Below are positions 51,551-60,417 of a stretch of DNA of 64,000 nt, one piece after another (the stretch's first letter is position 1; each line of letters starts with the position of its first letter). Location of the stretch: contig NZ_CP101527.1 in the NCBI RefSeq assembly GCF_026427595.1, positions 3,281,001-3,345,000 on the forward strand, in the 5' to 3' direction. A program made the position numbers and the translations under genes. The stretch comes from Alkalimarinus sediminis (GTDB lineage: Bacteria; Pseudomonadota; Gammaproteobacteria; Pseudomonadales; Oleiphilaceae). Under the pieces are notes generated by a model. It was not told the DNA's origin and ran no database searches. It saw only the letters and a program-made list of their open reading frames with translations.

Positions 51551-53224
51551 TCACTTCCCGCCGTCCTTAGGGAACGCACCGGTAAAGGTCTCCGGCATCC
51601 CGGTGGAGAATTCGTTGTTCCACCCCTCTAACGATATTGGCTGGAAGCGCGGTTTGGCTGCAGGTTCAAACCGGATCGGCTGACCAACAAAAACGGGAAG
51701 CACTTTATCGTCTCGAAGCGCAACCTGACCGTTAACGAGCACCGCTTTCATGCCGGTCGACGGGGCAGCGCCTTGTGAGTAAGTTGAATTGTCGGTAAAA
51801 CGTTTGGGGTCGAACACCACGATATCAGCAACCATGCCTTTCTGGATGCGACCACGTTCTTGCATCGCTTTCAAACCCGTATCGCCCAGATGCTTGGCCG
51901 CGTTGTAGCTGAGGATTGAAATCAGCTGCATCATCGGGATGTTATGCTCACGACCAAGGCGGATTGTCGCGCCTCGGGTACCAGCCGCGCGGGGGTGCAT
52001 GTTGCCGATCTTCTCCAGCGGGATATCCCACGGGCCAAAGTACGGTTCGGCGCCAAGCGCGTCGCTGGCCACGGTCACGCCTTTCAGCGTCAGCCACTTC
52101 GGCGTATCTTCGGCGGGCATCTTGAATACCACGATCGGCTTGGTCGGATTGGAAGCTGTGTCGGCCTTGAATGTCTCCAAGGTGTAGAACTTACCCGTGA
52201 CCGGATCCTGCACGGTATCCTCATAGCGGTTGCCCATCTGCTCGACCCAACTGTCCGGCTGCAGGAATGAGGCATTGAGTGTGGTGGAGCCCGCGGCGTA
52301 GGGATAAACTTCACCCCAGATGTTGAATCCCTGAGACTGAAGCCGCGATATCATTTCATGCGCAAGCCGCCAGCCAGGGTTGTTGAAGTGAAGGACTATC
52401 GCTGGGGCTCCTAGCGCCATAGCATTGGCGATGAGTTCCTGCGCACCATTGTTCTCTGTTGTGTCATTGCCAAGCGTATAGCGTGTATGTGCGCCAGTCG
52501 GGCGGCCATAGCGTGCGCCAACCTTCTGCACCTCGAACATCTCACGAGAAGATACGCCCTCTCTCATATAGCCCACGGTGCTGCCGATCCCCGGCGCCCC
52601 CGCCTGCAGCCCCTTATCAAGTTCTTCAAGAATTGCGTTGCCCTGTTCCAGATTTGGGCGCGTCACGCTCCAGCCTGACTTCTTCCGGGCTTCAAGAGCC
52701 GCAATGGGACCACGCATGTAGATCTCGTCACTCATTCTCCCATCGAGCACCATCGATCGGGCAAGCTCATGGCTGACCGCGCAGCCATAGTTGACCTGAG
52801 TCACACCAGGGCGTGCTTCATACCAAGCGGAAATAAAAGATCCCGCACAGCCCGCCTCGAAATCCATAGCGCTGGTCATGCCGTCGCGCAACCCGACCCG
52901 GTAGCCAATTGGCGTCTGCCAATGGAAATGGGTATCGATAAAGCCGGGCGCCACAATATGACCGGAGGCATCAATCGTCTTGGCACCCTTCAGCGGCTTT
53001 TTGCTGATTTCGGCAATGCGGCCATCTTTAATACCGACATTGGCGATGTCGTCATAAACGGTTTCAGGATCCATGACCCGACCGTTGTTGATCACGACGT
53101 CATAAGTTTTAGCAAAAACCTGAGACGACAGCGTAGTTGCCAACACCGCAATAAGAGCTAGCCCAGCAAAACGCTTGTGCCCAAGCTTCTCGTTTCTATA
53201 ACCCCAATGAAGATTCTCTTTCAT
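51551..53224 (-). CDS. Exported D-aminoacylase/dihydroorotase-like amidohydrolase
   Basis: This 557-residue protein has an N-terminal signal region (HKRFAGLALIAVLATTLSSQ) and the amidohydrolase superfamily order: INNGRVMDPETVYDDIANVG, HIVAPGFIDTHFHWQ (H-x-H metal ligands), GAHTRYTL, VLHFNNPG, then VASDALGAEPYFG with the catalytic Asp, and a C-terminal KGMVADIVVFDPKRF. This is closest in plan to N-acyl-D-amino-acid deacylases, which release D-amino acids. A GGAGCATAGG ribosome site supports the start. It is the first gene of the leftward operon downstream of the AraC gene. Confidence 0.85.
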   Translation of the reverse strand: MKENLHWGYRNEKLGHKRFAGLALIAVLATTLSSQVFAKTYDVVINNGRVMDPETVYDDIANVGIKDGRIAEISKKPLKGAKTIDASGHIVAPGFIDTHFHWQTPIGYRVGLRDGMTSAMDFEAGCAGSFISAWYEARPGVTQVNYGCAVSHELARSMVLDGRMSDEIYMRGPIAALEARKKSGWSVTRPNLEQGNAILEELDKGLQAGAPGIGSTVGYMREGVSSREMFEVQKVGARYGRPTGAHTRYTLGNDTTENNGAQELIANAMALGAPAIVLHFNNPGWRLAHEMISRLQSQGFNIWGEVYPYAAGSTTLNASFLQPDSWVEQMGNRYEDTVQDPVTGKFYTLETFKADTASNPTKPIVVFKMPAEDTPKWLTLKGVTVASDALGAEPYFGPWDIPLEKIGNMHPRAAGTRGATIRLGREHNIPMMQLISILSYNAAKHLGDTGLKAMQERGRIQKGMVADIVVFDPKRFTDNSTYSQGAAPSTGMKAVLVNGQVALRDDKVLPVFVGQPIRFEPAAKPRFQPISLEGWNNEFSTGMPETFTGAFPKDGGK

Positions 53225-53238
53225 CCTATGCTCCGTTT

Positions 53239-53598
53239 TTAAAGATTGCTTTTAAAAATGATTCTGTCCTACATGAGGACAACGAAGTTTCTATCGGGTA
53301 ATGCAACCAGATCTCTGTTTTCCAATGAATTTCTATCCACTGAGAGCATATCGGCACAGGCACCAACTTCGATTAAACCAGGAAGGCCTTCCTAGCAAGG
53401 ATTGCGCGGACCGGTCAACAACGCCATTCCGCTCCGGGTAGGGTAACGGGGCCGATGGATTACGGGATACGTCGTTATAGGGGCTAAGATCAAATTGCCC
53501 GGGAGAAAACTGGCTCGAGCTTTACTAGCCACTAAACTATCAGTGAAACAGTGATCATAAGCGAAATACTTCGCTCGCGCGTCAGTCGGAAAGCTCAA
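53239..53598 (-). pseudogene. Decayed C-terminal fragment of a second amidohydrolase
   Basis: Read through two in-frame stops (53392 and about 53273), this frame gives LLTGPRNPC, then LPGLIEVGACADMLSVDRNS and LVALPDRNFVVLM, ending DRIIFKSN. It aligns residue by residue with the C-terminus of the amidohydrolase at 46713 (SGPRDPYPGENGVV, AYADLLLVDGNPLEN, NFVVIMKDGKIYKN). The N-terminal two-thirds is missing. It shows that the cluster once had another paralogue. Confidence 0.8.
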
Positions 53599-53830
53599 CG
53601 CTAGTCAGGAGTAAGGGGGAAATGACTTTCAGTCCAATCAATATTTAATGGCGTAGATGTTTGGTAAAAAGCGCAGAATCAGCATGAAATCAATTGATTA
53701 CGCGCAGTCAGATTGAATCTAAACCTCCCTTTCCTGGAATACTAAAACCCCCGAACATTCGCTAGATTACAAGACACCAGAAACTCATAATATCTGAATT
53801 ATAGTATAAATATTTCGATCTTCGCACTGG
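53599..53830. other. Spacer before the AraC gene
   Basis: There are 232 bp of AT-rich DNA between the amidohydrolase remnant and the AraC stop. No gene or clear terminator was recognised. Confidence 0.4.
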
Positions 53831-54823
53831 TCATTTCGCGCCATTGTCACGCAGTCGAGTAGGGCTACAGCCAGCCATCCGGCGAAAGAAGCGCGTGAAA
53901 TTGGATTCGTCCGTGAAACCACTTAGACGTGCAATCTCTTTAATTGGTAGGTCTGTTTCCATCATCATGGCTCTGATGTAACCAAATTTGGCGTCGTCAA
54001 TCAGCGCCTTGATAGTGGTGCCGCGCTCGGCTAAAGCCCGCTGAAGACTTCGAGTACTCATACACAGCAGTTCTGCAACAAAATCGACGTTAAGATGCTG
54101 TTGCCCAACATAAGTGGGCAGTACCGACTGGACTCGGGCTAGCCAGTTTTGATGAGGTGTTTGGGGTGGGAGGGCACTGGTTCTATTTTTCCAAAGATCG
54201 ATAGCGAAATCATCGAGGGGAATCGGCACAACACCAAAAGGACAGCCAAGCCGCACGTCGCAACCGCCAATAAGCTCGCGAATTTTGCTAGTAAGATCCA
54301 AGCGACTCTCAATATATAAAAAGGCGGGCTGCCATTTCTGCCCTAAGAACCGGCGTACAAGCTCAAGTATGCGGATTAAACGATTTCGTTCAAACTGCTC
54401 CACACCCGGAATGCTTGCGCTGATCGAACCTCGGTGACACAACCATAGCGAGTCATCGCAATATTGAATCCAAATATGAAGGTGAGACCCTTGCAGAGAG
54501 CTATATTCGCAAGCCGCTTGTATTGCCGAAAACAAAGACGACGCATCTGCCAATCGCTGCCTCAGGAGAGGATGGAGAATTCCTTGGCTATGACGGGATT
54601 CCAGTTGTACGCCGATATCTTCGATGCCTTCCCTCTTAGCCATATCGTTAACGAATGTTACCACCGAGAGAGAGGGTACATAGAATGTTTCTTGAAAATC
54701 GGTGGGCAGCTTTTGCCGGATAAGGCCTTTTTCCCATGGCGCGCCTAGATCTTCAAAAAACTGGATAAAGGGAGTGAGCTGCACCGCGCTGGACATTGAA
54801 AAGTCTGACGTTTTAACACCCAT
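53831..54823 (-). CDS. AraC-family regulator with arabinose-binding-like N-domain
   Basis: This 330-residue regulator has an N-terminal Arabinose_bd-type sensor domain (about 1-200) and a C-terminal double helix-turn-helix: NVDFVAELLCMSTRSLQRAL and PIKEIARLSGFTDESNFTRF, ending in the usual PTRLRDN. It is oriented with the hydrolase genes and next to their promoter end, so it is the likely activator of that operon. The ligand is unknown. Confidence 0.88.
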   Translation of the reverse strand: MGVKTSDFSMSSAVQLTPFIQFFEDLGAPWEKGLIRQKLPTDFQETFYVPSLSVVTFVNDMAKREGIEDIGVQLESRHSQGILHPLLRQRLADASSLFSAIQAACEYSSLQGSHLHIWIQYCDDSLWLCHRGSISASIPGVEQFERNRLIRILELVRRFLGQKWQPAFLYIESRLDLTSKIRELIGGCDVRLGCPFGVVPIPLDDFAIDLWKNRTSALPPQTPHQNWLARVQSVLPTYVGQQHLNVDFVAELLCMSTRSLQRALAERGTTIKALIDDAKFGYIRAMMMETDLPIKEIARLSGFTDESNFTRFFRRMAGCSPTRLRDNGAK

Positions 54824-54855
54824 ATTTGCCCCTGTCGCTGATCAACCATTCGATA

Positions 54856-55164
54856 ATGAAGACGAAGAAAAATTCGGCTCAATATTTCATCCGATACCCT
54901 TTTTGTCAAGAGTATTTAGGGCCAAATAATAAGGTCAAACATTTCCCTTTGGATTTGCCTACCCCTGTTGAAGCCATCAAGTTCGAGTTGGAGCGTAAAG
55001 GTTTAACCGTAAAAGACATCGAGCCAATGATTAGTAAGAGCAACCGAGTCTATGAGATCCTTAATTACAAACGCTCTCTTACACTAAAAATGATCTGGAA
55101 GTTGCATGAGGGACTGGTTATTCCGGCTGAGCCTCTGATCAAACCACCTAAAGCACATACTTAA
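54856..55164 (+). CDS. HigA-like antitoxin without a recognised toxin
   Basis: This 102-residue protein ends in a HigA-type HTH: PVEAIKFELERKGLTVKDIE, then SNRVYEILNYKRSLTLKMIW and KLHEGLVIPAEPLI. The N-terminal portion does not match HigA, and the usual upstream higB is absent; the 5' end abuts the AraC gene, so the operon appears truncated there. The start is uncertain: the ATG at 54856 is given, while a TTG at 54826 is also in frame. It may still repress or be an orphan. Confidence 0.65.
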   Translation: MKTKKNSAQYFIRYPFCQEYLGPNNKVKHFPLDLPTPVEAIKFELERKGLTVKDIEPMISKSNRVYEILNYKRSLTLKMIWKLHEGLVIPAEPLIKPPKAHT

Positions 55165-55473
55165 ACAAACCTCGTTAACGTAAGTTTTGAAAGCACTGCC
55201 TTATGTCAAGCGAGTTCCTGCTAGCTTCTGACAAACTGGGTTCCAGAGCTCCTGCGTAAGCATAAACCCGCATTAGCTTACTAAAGTAATTGAGGGACTA
55301 ATTCAGTTTCTATAGTGGGAACCAAACCCACGTCCCGTCCCTCCACCAATTCCTAAAAAAGGTCACTCAAATTGAGTGGCCTTTTTTATTGTGTCAAACT
55401 CAGAGAGAAGAGGCACGGCAATTTACACTGCTCGCTAGTGGTTAGCACTTAATTCCCTATTTAGAATCTTATT
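55165..55473. other. Spacer with possible right edge of the accessory region
   Basis: These 309 bp have no gene. At about 55335-55350 a CCGTCCCTCCACCAA sequence resembles the ssrA 3' end and is followed by a terminator, the arrangement seen at the four clearer copies. Confidence 0.45.
55355..55388 (+). terminator. Terminator at the presumed right edge
   Basis: AAAAAAGGTCACTCAA (55355-55370) pairs with TTGAGTGGCCTTTTTT (55372-55387), with one G-T pair and a very short loop, then T-rich sequence. Confidence 0.75.
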
Positions 55474-55686
55474 TTGAAATACAAAATTCACGATCTGCCT
55501 CCTTACGACGTGAATATGCTCGATGAACAAAATCTCCTGATTGATATCCATTTTGAACAATCAAGTCAGCCCCCCACCCGCTTTAAGTGCAACACCCAAC
55601 TAGCAAACGGTCAATTCCTGAAAATAACTGCTTCACTGATACAGCACCCTACCAAAAGTAGTAGCCTTTTGTCTTATCTGCGGTAA
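55474..55686 (+). CDS. Possible small hypothetical protein
   Basis: A 70-codon frame from a TTG, or 56 codons from the ATG at 55516 (MLDEQNLLIDIHFEQS). No domain is recognised. It precedes a lipoprotein gene on the same strand. The absence of a good ribosome site makes it doubtful. Confidence 0.25.
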   Translation: MKYKIHDLPPYDVNMLDEQNLLIDIHFEQSSQPPTRFKCNTQLANGQFLKITASLIQHPTKSSSLLSYLR

Positions 55687-55731
55687 TATTCTGACTGTAA
55701 CATGATGATTTTATTCAAATAGAGAAGAAGT

Positions 55732-56478
55732 ATGAACGTAGTCATTAGAAATAAACTTGTCGTAGCCATTGCAACTCTTACAGTAACCGCATGTGGAGGA
55801 GGTGGCGGTGGCAGCGCTCCGGCAGCAACGCCTACCGTTCCTAATGCGGCAGTGGGGGGTATCTGGACTGGAATAACCACTCTTACTGATGGAACAACAT
55901 TTGAAACCGCTGGATTTATTACCGAAACAGGAGAACTGAGGTTTATAACAGACGACGGAGCCCAACAGGTAGGTACCATTACGGCTTCTGGGAATTCGTT
56001 TACCGCCTCAATCACAGAGTATGCCGAAGCTGGCTCACCGGCTACGGGCACCGTTTCAGGCACCATTAGTGCGCGTCAAACTCTCACCGGCTCTGCTCAG
56101 TTTGCAGGTGAAACAACATCAACCTTTGAATATAGCTATGACTCTATTTATGACCGTAATTCTAGTCTAGCGACTATAGCGGGTATTTATTCCGATTCGG
56201 ATGGAGCAGGTTACACAGAGACCTACACGGTAGACAGTGATGGAACAATCACCGGCAGTGATACCGAGGGCTGTGTATTCGGCGGGGCGATCTCCATTTT
56301 AAATGCTAATTACAACATGTACCGTGTAAACCTAACGGTTAGTAATTGTGATACTTTTGACGGTTCGTATACTGGATTGGGCGCGTTAACTGACGAAGGA
56401 GGCGATGTGAATGACACCTTCGTACTTTCCGTAACCGGGACTAATTATGTTATTTCTGGTTTTATACCCAGAACGTAA
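55732..56478 (+). CDS. Glycine-rich lipoprotein with beta-barrel-like repeats
   Basis: This 248-residue protein has a lipobox (VVAIATLTVTACGGGGGG) with a Gly tract after Cys, typical of outer-membrane lipoproteins of marine gammaproteobacteria. The mature part is beta-strand rich with repeated GTITASGNSFTASI / GTVSGTISARQTLTG patterns, as in transferrin-binding-like or lipocalin-like barrels. Two cysteines (TEGCVFGG and VSNCDTFD) may pair. No specific family is assigned. Confidence 0.7.
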   Translation: MNVVIRNKLVVAIATLTVTACGGGGGGSAPAATPTVPNAAVGGIWTGITTLTDGTTFETAGFITETGELRFITDDGAQQVGTITASGNSFTASITEYAEAGSPATGTVSGTISARQTLTGSAQFAGETTSTFEYSYDSIYDRNSSLATIAGIYSDSDGAGYTETYTVDSDGTITGSDTEGCVFGGAISILNANYNMYRVNLTVSNCDTFDGSYTGLGALTDEGGDVNDTFVLSVTGTNYVISGFIPRT

Positions 56479-56492
56479 ACTAATTGTAATGA

Positions 56493-56541
56493 GGCCAGAG
56501 AATAACCATCTTTAAAACTAATGAATGGTAATTATCTGGCC
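56493..56541. terminator. Hairpin between convergent genes
   Basis: GGCCAGAGAATAACCAT and ATGGTAATTATCTGGCC form a 17-bp stem with mismatches between the lipoprotein stop and the AraC stop. There is no strong T-run. Confidence 0.5.
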
Positions 56542-56579
56542 AAGTGGCCACAAAGATAACGATTAGTCTCAGCGTTAAT

Positions 56580-57614
56580 TTAGTTTTGGATACGGGGCGA
56601 TTGGTTACGATATGCGGTAGGGGTTAGCCCAGTCCACGCCTTGAACTTCCGTTGAAATGCTCTAATTTCACTAAAACCTAGTTTTCGGGCAACGTCATTT
56701 ATCGAGCACTGAGTATCTGATAAATGCTCAATGGCTAGCTGTAATCTTAATTCATCAATGAGTTCTTGCCAGGTTGTACCGGCTTGTTCAAGTCGACGAT
56801 CTAGTGTTCGAGGTGATATTAGAAGCCGCTTGGCGACGGTTTCTCTTCTTGGTTTGCTCGACTGTATTAACTCGAGAATATGCCATTTTATTTTTTCTAT
56901 TGCGGACAATCGTTTATTAATTATTTCTAGCTGATCTTCTGCTTGTTTTTCTGCAATTCGAAGCATGTCCTCACCATGCCCCAGAATAGGAAAGTTGTGA
57001 ATGCTGTTATTTAGAATCATTCGGGTGTCCGTTTTTTCAAACAATACAGGGCATTTAGCAATTGATTCAATATGTCTTTTGACCGATTCAGAAGCAGGGG
57101 CATGTTCAAACCAAAGTTCGCTAGGGGGCAAATCTTGACGACCTGTAATCAGTCGTTGTAGATTGCAAAACATGGTCATAACACATTCAGAAACATGGCG
57201 CCGAATGATTGGATTTTGATGCGTCATTGCAATCGTGAGTTGGTAATTTTGACCGTCAAACAAGTATTCAACCTCGCCACAATTTCCGCTTGCTATTGCC
57301 TGATAACGAGCGAGATAGCTAAGAGCGTCTCCAAGGGAATTAGAACTAAGTGCGAGCGACATTAGAACGCCATATAGTGGTGGGATAATTTGCTGACCAA
57401 TATCGACACCAAAACTATTATTCTTATGGACAGAAATGAGTTTTAACAGCGCCATTTCGTACTTTGATCTAGGCACGCGAGCGGAAGGTTTGAGGTATTC
57501 TTGACTTAGACCAACTTGATTAATAATGGCATGGCTGTTAATTCCCAGCGACTGTGCCCCATAAACAAACTGAGATAAAGCGATGCCCGTGACGTATTGA
57601 TCATATTGAGTCAT
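56580..57614 (-). CDS. AraC-family regulator (OruR-like)
   Basis: This 344-residue protein has an Arabinose_bd-type sensor domain (about 20-205) and a C-terminal HTH: RETVAKRLLISPRTLDRRLE and SINDVARKLGFSEIRAFQRK, then WTGLTPTAYRNQ. It is divergent from the DUF1295 gene at 57900 with a spacer of about 285 bp and may regulate it. The ligand is unknown. Confidence 0.85.
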   Translation of the reverse strand: MTQYDQYVTGIALSQFVYGAQSLGINSHAIINQVGLSQEYLKPSARVPRSKYEMALLKLISVHKNNSFGVDIGQQIIPPLYGVLMSLALSSNSLGDALSYLARYQAIASGNCGEVEYLFDGQNYQLTIAMTHQNPIIRRHVSECVMTMFCNLQRLITGRQDLPPSELWFEHAPASESVKRHIESIAKCPVLFEKTDTRMILNNSIHNFPILGHGEDMLRIAEKQAEDQLEIINKRLSAIEKIKWHILELIQSSKPRRETVAKRLLISPRTLDRRLEQAGTTWQELIDELRLQLAIEHLSDTQCSINDVARKLGFSEIRAFQRKFKAWTGLTPTAYRNQSPRIQN

Positions 57615-57899
57615 ACAGATAATTAGCTCGATGGCACGTTGAGTCTCACATCAACTCAGTTTGAGTATACGACAGTATTAGGTAGTATAAAGATTAAGTA
57701 AACCTCTATCGTATTACGACCTTTAACACTCTCAAATAAGTTTATACGATACGGGCTTCGTTCAAGATGGCAATATTTGCCGCCTATCTGTCTTCGGTAA
57801 CCACCGCAAATATAATGCCCCTCTAATACTATAGTTAATCCATATAGAGACCTTTAACAGCGGTCTAAGCTGTATGCCATTTACAGGAGTATGTTACAT

Positions 57900-58808
57900 A
57901 TGAGTGTCGGACTAAACCTATTTTTCATCAGCCTATTTTCAATCATTATTTTTTCAAATAGTGACGCTTTGATTAATTTATTGGTCGTTAATGGTGTCGT
58001 TCAATTAGCGCTATTCATTCTCGTGGCCTGCATCCCCTTCTTGCGAACAAAGCGCGTATCTTATGTTGATATTGCCTGGCCATTTGGCGTGGCGCTCATT
58101 GGTGTGCAGATATTGCTATTGGATGACACTAACTTAATACGTCAATTACTGGTTGGTGGGGCTTATCTGTTCATTGGATTACGCATGGGTATAGGGGCTC
58201 TCTTCATGGCCAAAACGACAGGCGTGATTTTTAAAAGTGAGTTCCCACGCTACCAATATCGCCGCATGATGTTGGAGAACTCGGGCAGTCAACACATTGA
58301 AGGCCACTTATTGGCTGAAATATTGGCGCAAGGGTTTGCTAATATGACGGTGTTAGCACTACCCGGTTTTTTAATCGCGCTGAATAGTAGTGAAGCGATA
58401 TCAACATTAGAAATCATAGGCGTTGCCATTTGCGCTATAGCTTATTTTCTTGAATCTACTGCCGATGGGCAAAAGCTGCTATTTATCTCTAAAAATAAGC
58501 GAGGGGTCTGCAATATTGGCTTATGGAAATACAGTCGACACCCAAATTATTTTTCTGAGTGGCTAGTGTGGACAGGGCTGGTGATCGCTGCCATTCCCTC
58601 TTGGCTCTATATTCAACCGATAGAAAATAGTTTTATCTGGGGTTGTTTGGGCGTTGGGATGGTGAGTGCTTCCGTCATGATGTATATCACATTGGTATAC
58701 CTGACAGGTGCTACACCAGCTGAATATTACTCGGTACGAAAGCGAGCAGAGTATCGGGAGTATCAAGCAAAAACCAACATGTTCTTTCCATGGTTCCCAA
58801 AAACGTAG
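57900..58808 (+). CDS. DUF1295 membrane protein (steroid 5-alpha-reductase-like)
   Basis: The 302-residue polytopic protein has about seven to eight transmembrane segments and the C-terminal signature of the family: YFLESTADGQKLLF, then GLWKYSRHPNYFSEWLVWTG, where H-P-N-Y-F marks NADPH/substrate binding in 3-oxo-5-alpha-steroid 4-dehydrogenase and isoprenylcysteine methyltransferase relatives. The ATG at 57900 is chosen because GGAG at 57886 is 10 nt before it; an ATG at 57891 is too close. It may reduce an unsaturated lipid substrate. Confidence 0.85.
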   Translation: MSVGLNLFFISLFSIIIFSNSDALINLLVVNGVVQLALFILVACIPFLRTKRVSYVDIAWPFGVALIGVQILLLDDTNLIRQLLVGGAYLFIGLRMGIGALFMAKTTGVIFKSEFPRYQYRRMMLENSGSQHIEGHLLAEILAQGFANMTVLALPGFLIALNSSEAISTLEIIGVAICAIAYFLESTADGQKLLFISKNKRGVCNIGLWKYSRHPNYFSEWLVWTGLVIAAIPSWLYIQPIENSFIWGCLGVGMVSASVMMYITLVYLTGATPAEYYSVRKRAEYREYQAKTNMFFPWFPKT

Positions 58809-58859
58809 TGGCAATCGATCTGCTATAGTGAAACTCGTTTGGTTATACTTTATCAGTGC

Positions 58860-58881
58860 AGGCTTATCAATTGATAAGCCT
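58860..58881. repeat. Perfect 22-bp palindrome
   Basis: AGGCTTATCA-AT-TGATAAGCCT lies between the DUF1295 gene and the next. No T-run follows. It may be an operator or a weak terminator. Confidence 0.5.
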
Positions 58882-58993
58882 AGTGACCTATTTATCGTGC
58901 TAGAGTCTTCATCATACTGCGGTACTCTTATTTTTTCTTCTATAACCTTTTTGCATTAAACCGTCAGGCAACAATAGTGACACATGAGGGATT

Positions 58994-59701
58994 ATGAAAA
59001 AGCACACTTGGTTTCAGCTTGAAGAACACCCTGAAGTATATTTTGGTCAGTATATCGTGCCGAACTTTATATCTAATTCCATTGCGATTAGGGCTTCTGA
59101 AAACCATTGGGTTCTGATTAGTCCTGGCGAAAAACTATTAGCTGAGTGGATTAAAAGATGGAAAGAACCTGAGACCAAAATCAGTATTATTTTCCCAAAT
59201 TCATTTCACTATATGGGGGTTAATACGTGGCTTAAGGTGTTTCCTGATGCAACCCTTTATGCGAGTCAGAAAGCCAAAAAGCGATTGGTCAAAAAGGGAT
59301 TTAACCGCATTTTGGCGTTAGAAAGTCACCGGCCTGAACTGCCTGAGGGGTACGATGTGCTGATTCCACCCGGCCATCGTGGTGGTGACGTTTGGCTTTC
59401 AAAACAGGGGCCTGACCATAGCAACCTGTGGATTACCTGCGATAGTTTTTTGAACTATGACCGGGTATCAAACCAGCCTGTAGCACGAACGCTACAAGCC
59501 ATTTTAGGCGCGGCACCAGGGCTAAAGATCAGTCAGGTAATTAAGTGGTTACTTCTAGATGGAAAAGCTAACTTTAAGCCTTGGGTGTTAAATCAACTAG
59601 AGCAAGATAAGCCGAGTATTTTGATCCCGAGTCACGGGGAGGTTGAGCGCGATAAAGCGCTTTCTGAGAAACTAAGTACGCTAGTCAAACAAAGGCTCTA
59701 A
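58994..59701 (+). CDS. Metallo-beta-lactamase-fold protein (DUF4336-like)
   Basis: This 235-residue protein resembles a degenerate metallo-hydrolase: IAIRASENHWVLISPGE, then IIFPNSFHYMGVNTWLKVFP in place of the H-x-H-x-D-H motif (only one His kept in FPNSFHYMG), VLIPPGHRGGDVWLS, LWITCDSFLNYD and the terminal LIPSHGEVERD. Loss of most motif histidines suggests that it is not a classical metallo-beta-lactamase, though it may bind one metal. A bidirectional terminator follows at 59709-59738. Confidence 0.7.
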   Translation: MKKHTWFQLEEHPEVYFGQYIVPNFISNSIAIRASENHWVLISPGEKLLAEWIKRWKEPETKISIIFPNSFHYMGVNTWLKVFPDATLYASQKAKKRLVKKGFNRILALESHRPELPEGYDVLIPPGHRGGDVWLSKQGPDHSNLWITCDSFLNYDRVSNQPVARTLQAILGAAPGLKISQVIKWLLLDGKANFKPWVLNQLEQDKPSILIPSHGEVERDKALSEKLSTLVKQRL

Positions 59702-59708
59702 CGTTCAG

Positions 59709-59738
59709 GGTAAGGCTGCAGTTACCCACAGCCTTACC
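59709..59738. terminator. Bidirectional terminator
   Basis: GGTAAGGCTG (59709-59718) and CAGCCTTACC (59729-59738) form a perfect 10-bp stem between convergent genes. Confidence 0.75.
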
Positions 59739-59745
59739 TTATTCG

Positions 59746-60228
59746 CTAGGCGGCTTTATCACCTTTTTCGTTCACTTTGTTTTCGTCAGTATGTTCCAAC
59801 ACATTCTGACTTTGATTAATCGAAATCTTTCTGGGCTTCATCGCCTCTGGAATTTCCTTAACCAAGTTAACAGTGAGCAAGCCATTTTTCAGGTCTGCAC
59901 CAGTTACTTCTACATGATCTGCAAGATTGAACTTTCGTTCAAAGGCTCGGTTTGCGATACCGTGATGCAGATATTTATGCTCTTCTGTTTTCGCTCTTTC
60001 TCCGCGAATAGTGAGTACACCTTTTTCCACATTAATATCAAGTTCGCTTTCTTCAAACCCTGCAACAGCGAGAGCGATTGAATAACGATTATCCTCAAGT
60101 ACTTCGATATTATAAGGTGGATAACCCGTTGCAGAGGTATCAGATGTTAGTGCACTATCAAGCAGTGCCCCTAAGCGATCAAAGCCGATACTGCTGCGAT
60201 AAAGTGGGGTCAAATCAATTGAGTTCAT
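59746..60228 (-). CDS. Small heat-shock protein, Hsp20/IbpA family
   Basis: The 160-residue holdase has the alpha-crystallin domain: YNIEVLEDNRYSIALAVAGF, then GVLTIRGERAKTEEHKYLHH and GIANRAFERKFNLADHVEV, and GLLTVNLVKEIPEAMKPRKI with the I-x-I/V-type tail. The N-terminus MNSIDLTPLYRSSIGFDRLG is the IbpA form. The ATG at 60228 is preferred because GGAGG lies 7 nt upstream. It binds unfolded proteins in the cytoplasm under stress. Confidence 0.95.
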   Translation of the reverse strand: MNSIDLTPLYRSSIGFDRLGALLDSALTSDTSATGYPPYNIEVLEDNRYSIALAVAGFEESELDINVEKGVLTIRGERAKTEEHKYLHHGIANRAFERKFNLADHVEVTGADLKNGLLTVNLVKEIPEAMKPRKISINQSQNVLEHTDENKVNEKGDKAA

Positions 60229-60417
60229 AATAAATCCTCCAATAAGAAGCAACGTAAAATAAATTCAAATAAGGTAGACAAAACTCTGAAATAAGACGGA
60301 ATGCCTACAAAATCGTAAATAAGGATTCCGCTATTTTTTTCAAGGGTTTTATTTAAGTTTTTTCAGGATAAAGGGAATTCTTGAGTGGAAACCCACCAAT
60401 AGCCGGCAGGCATAAAC

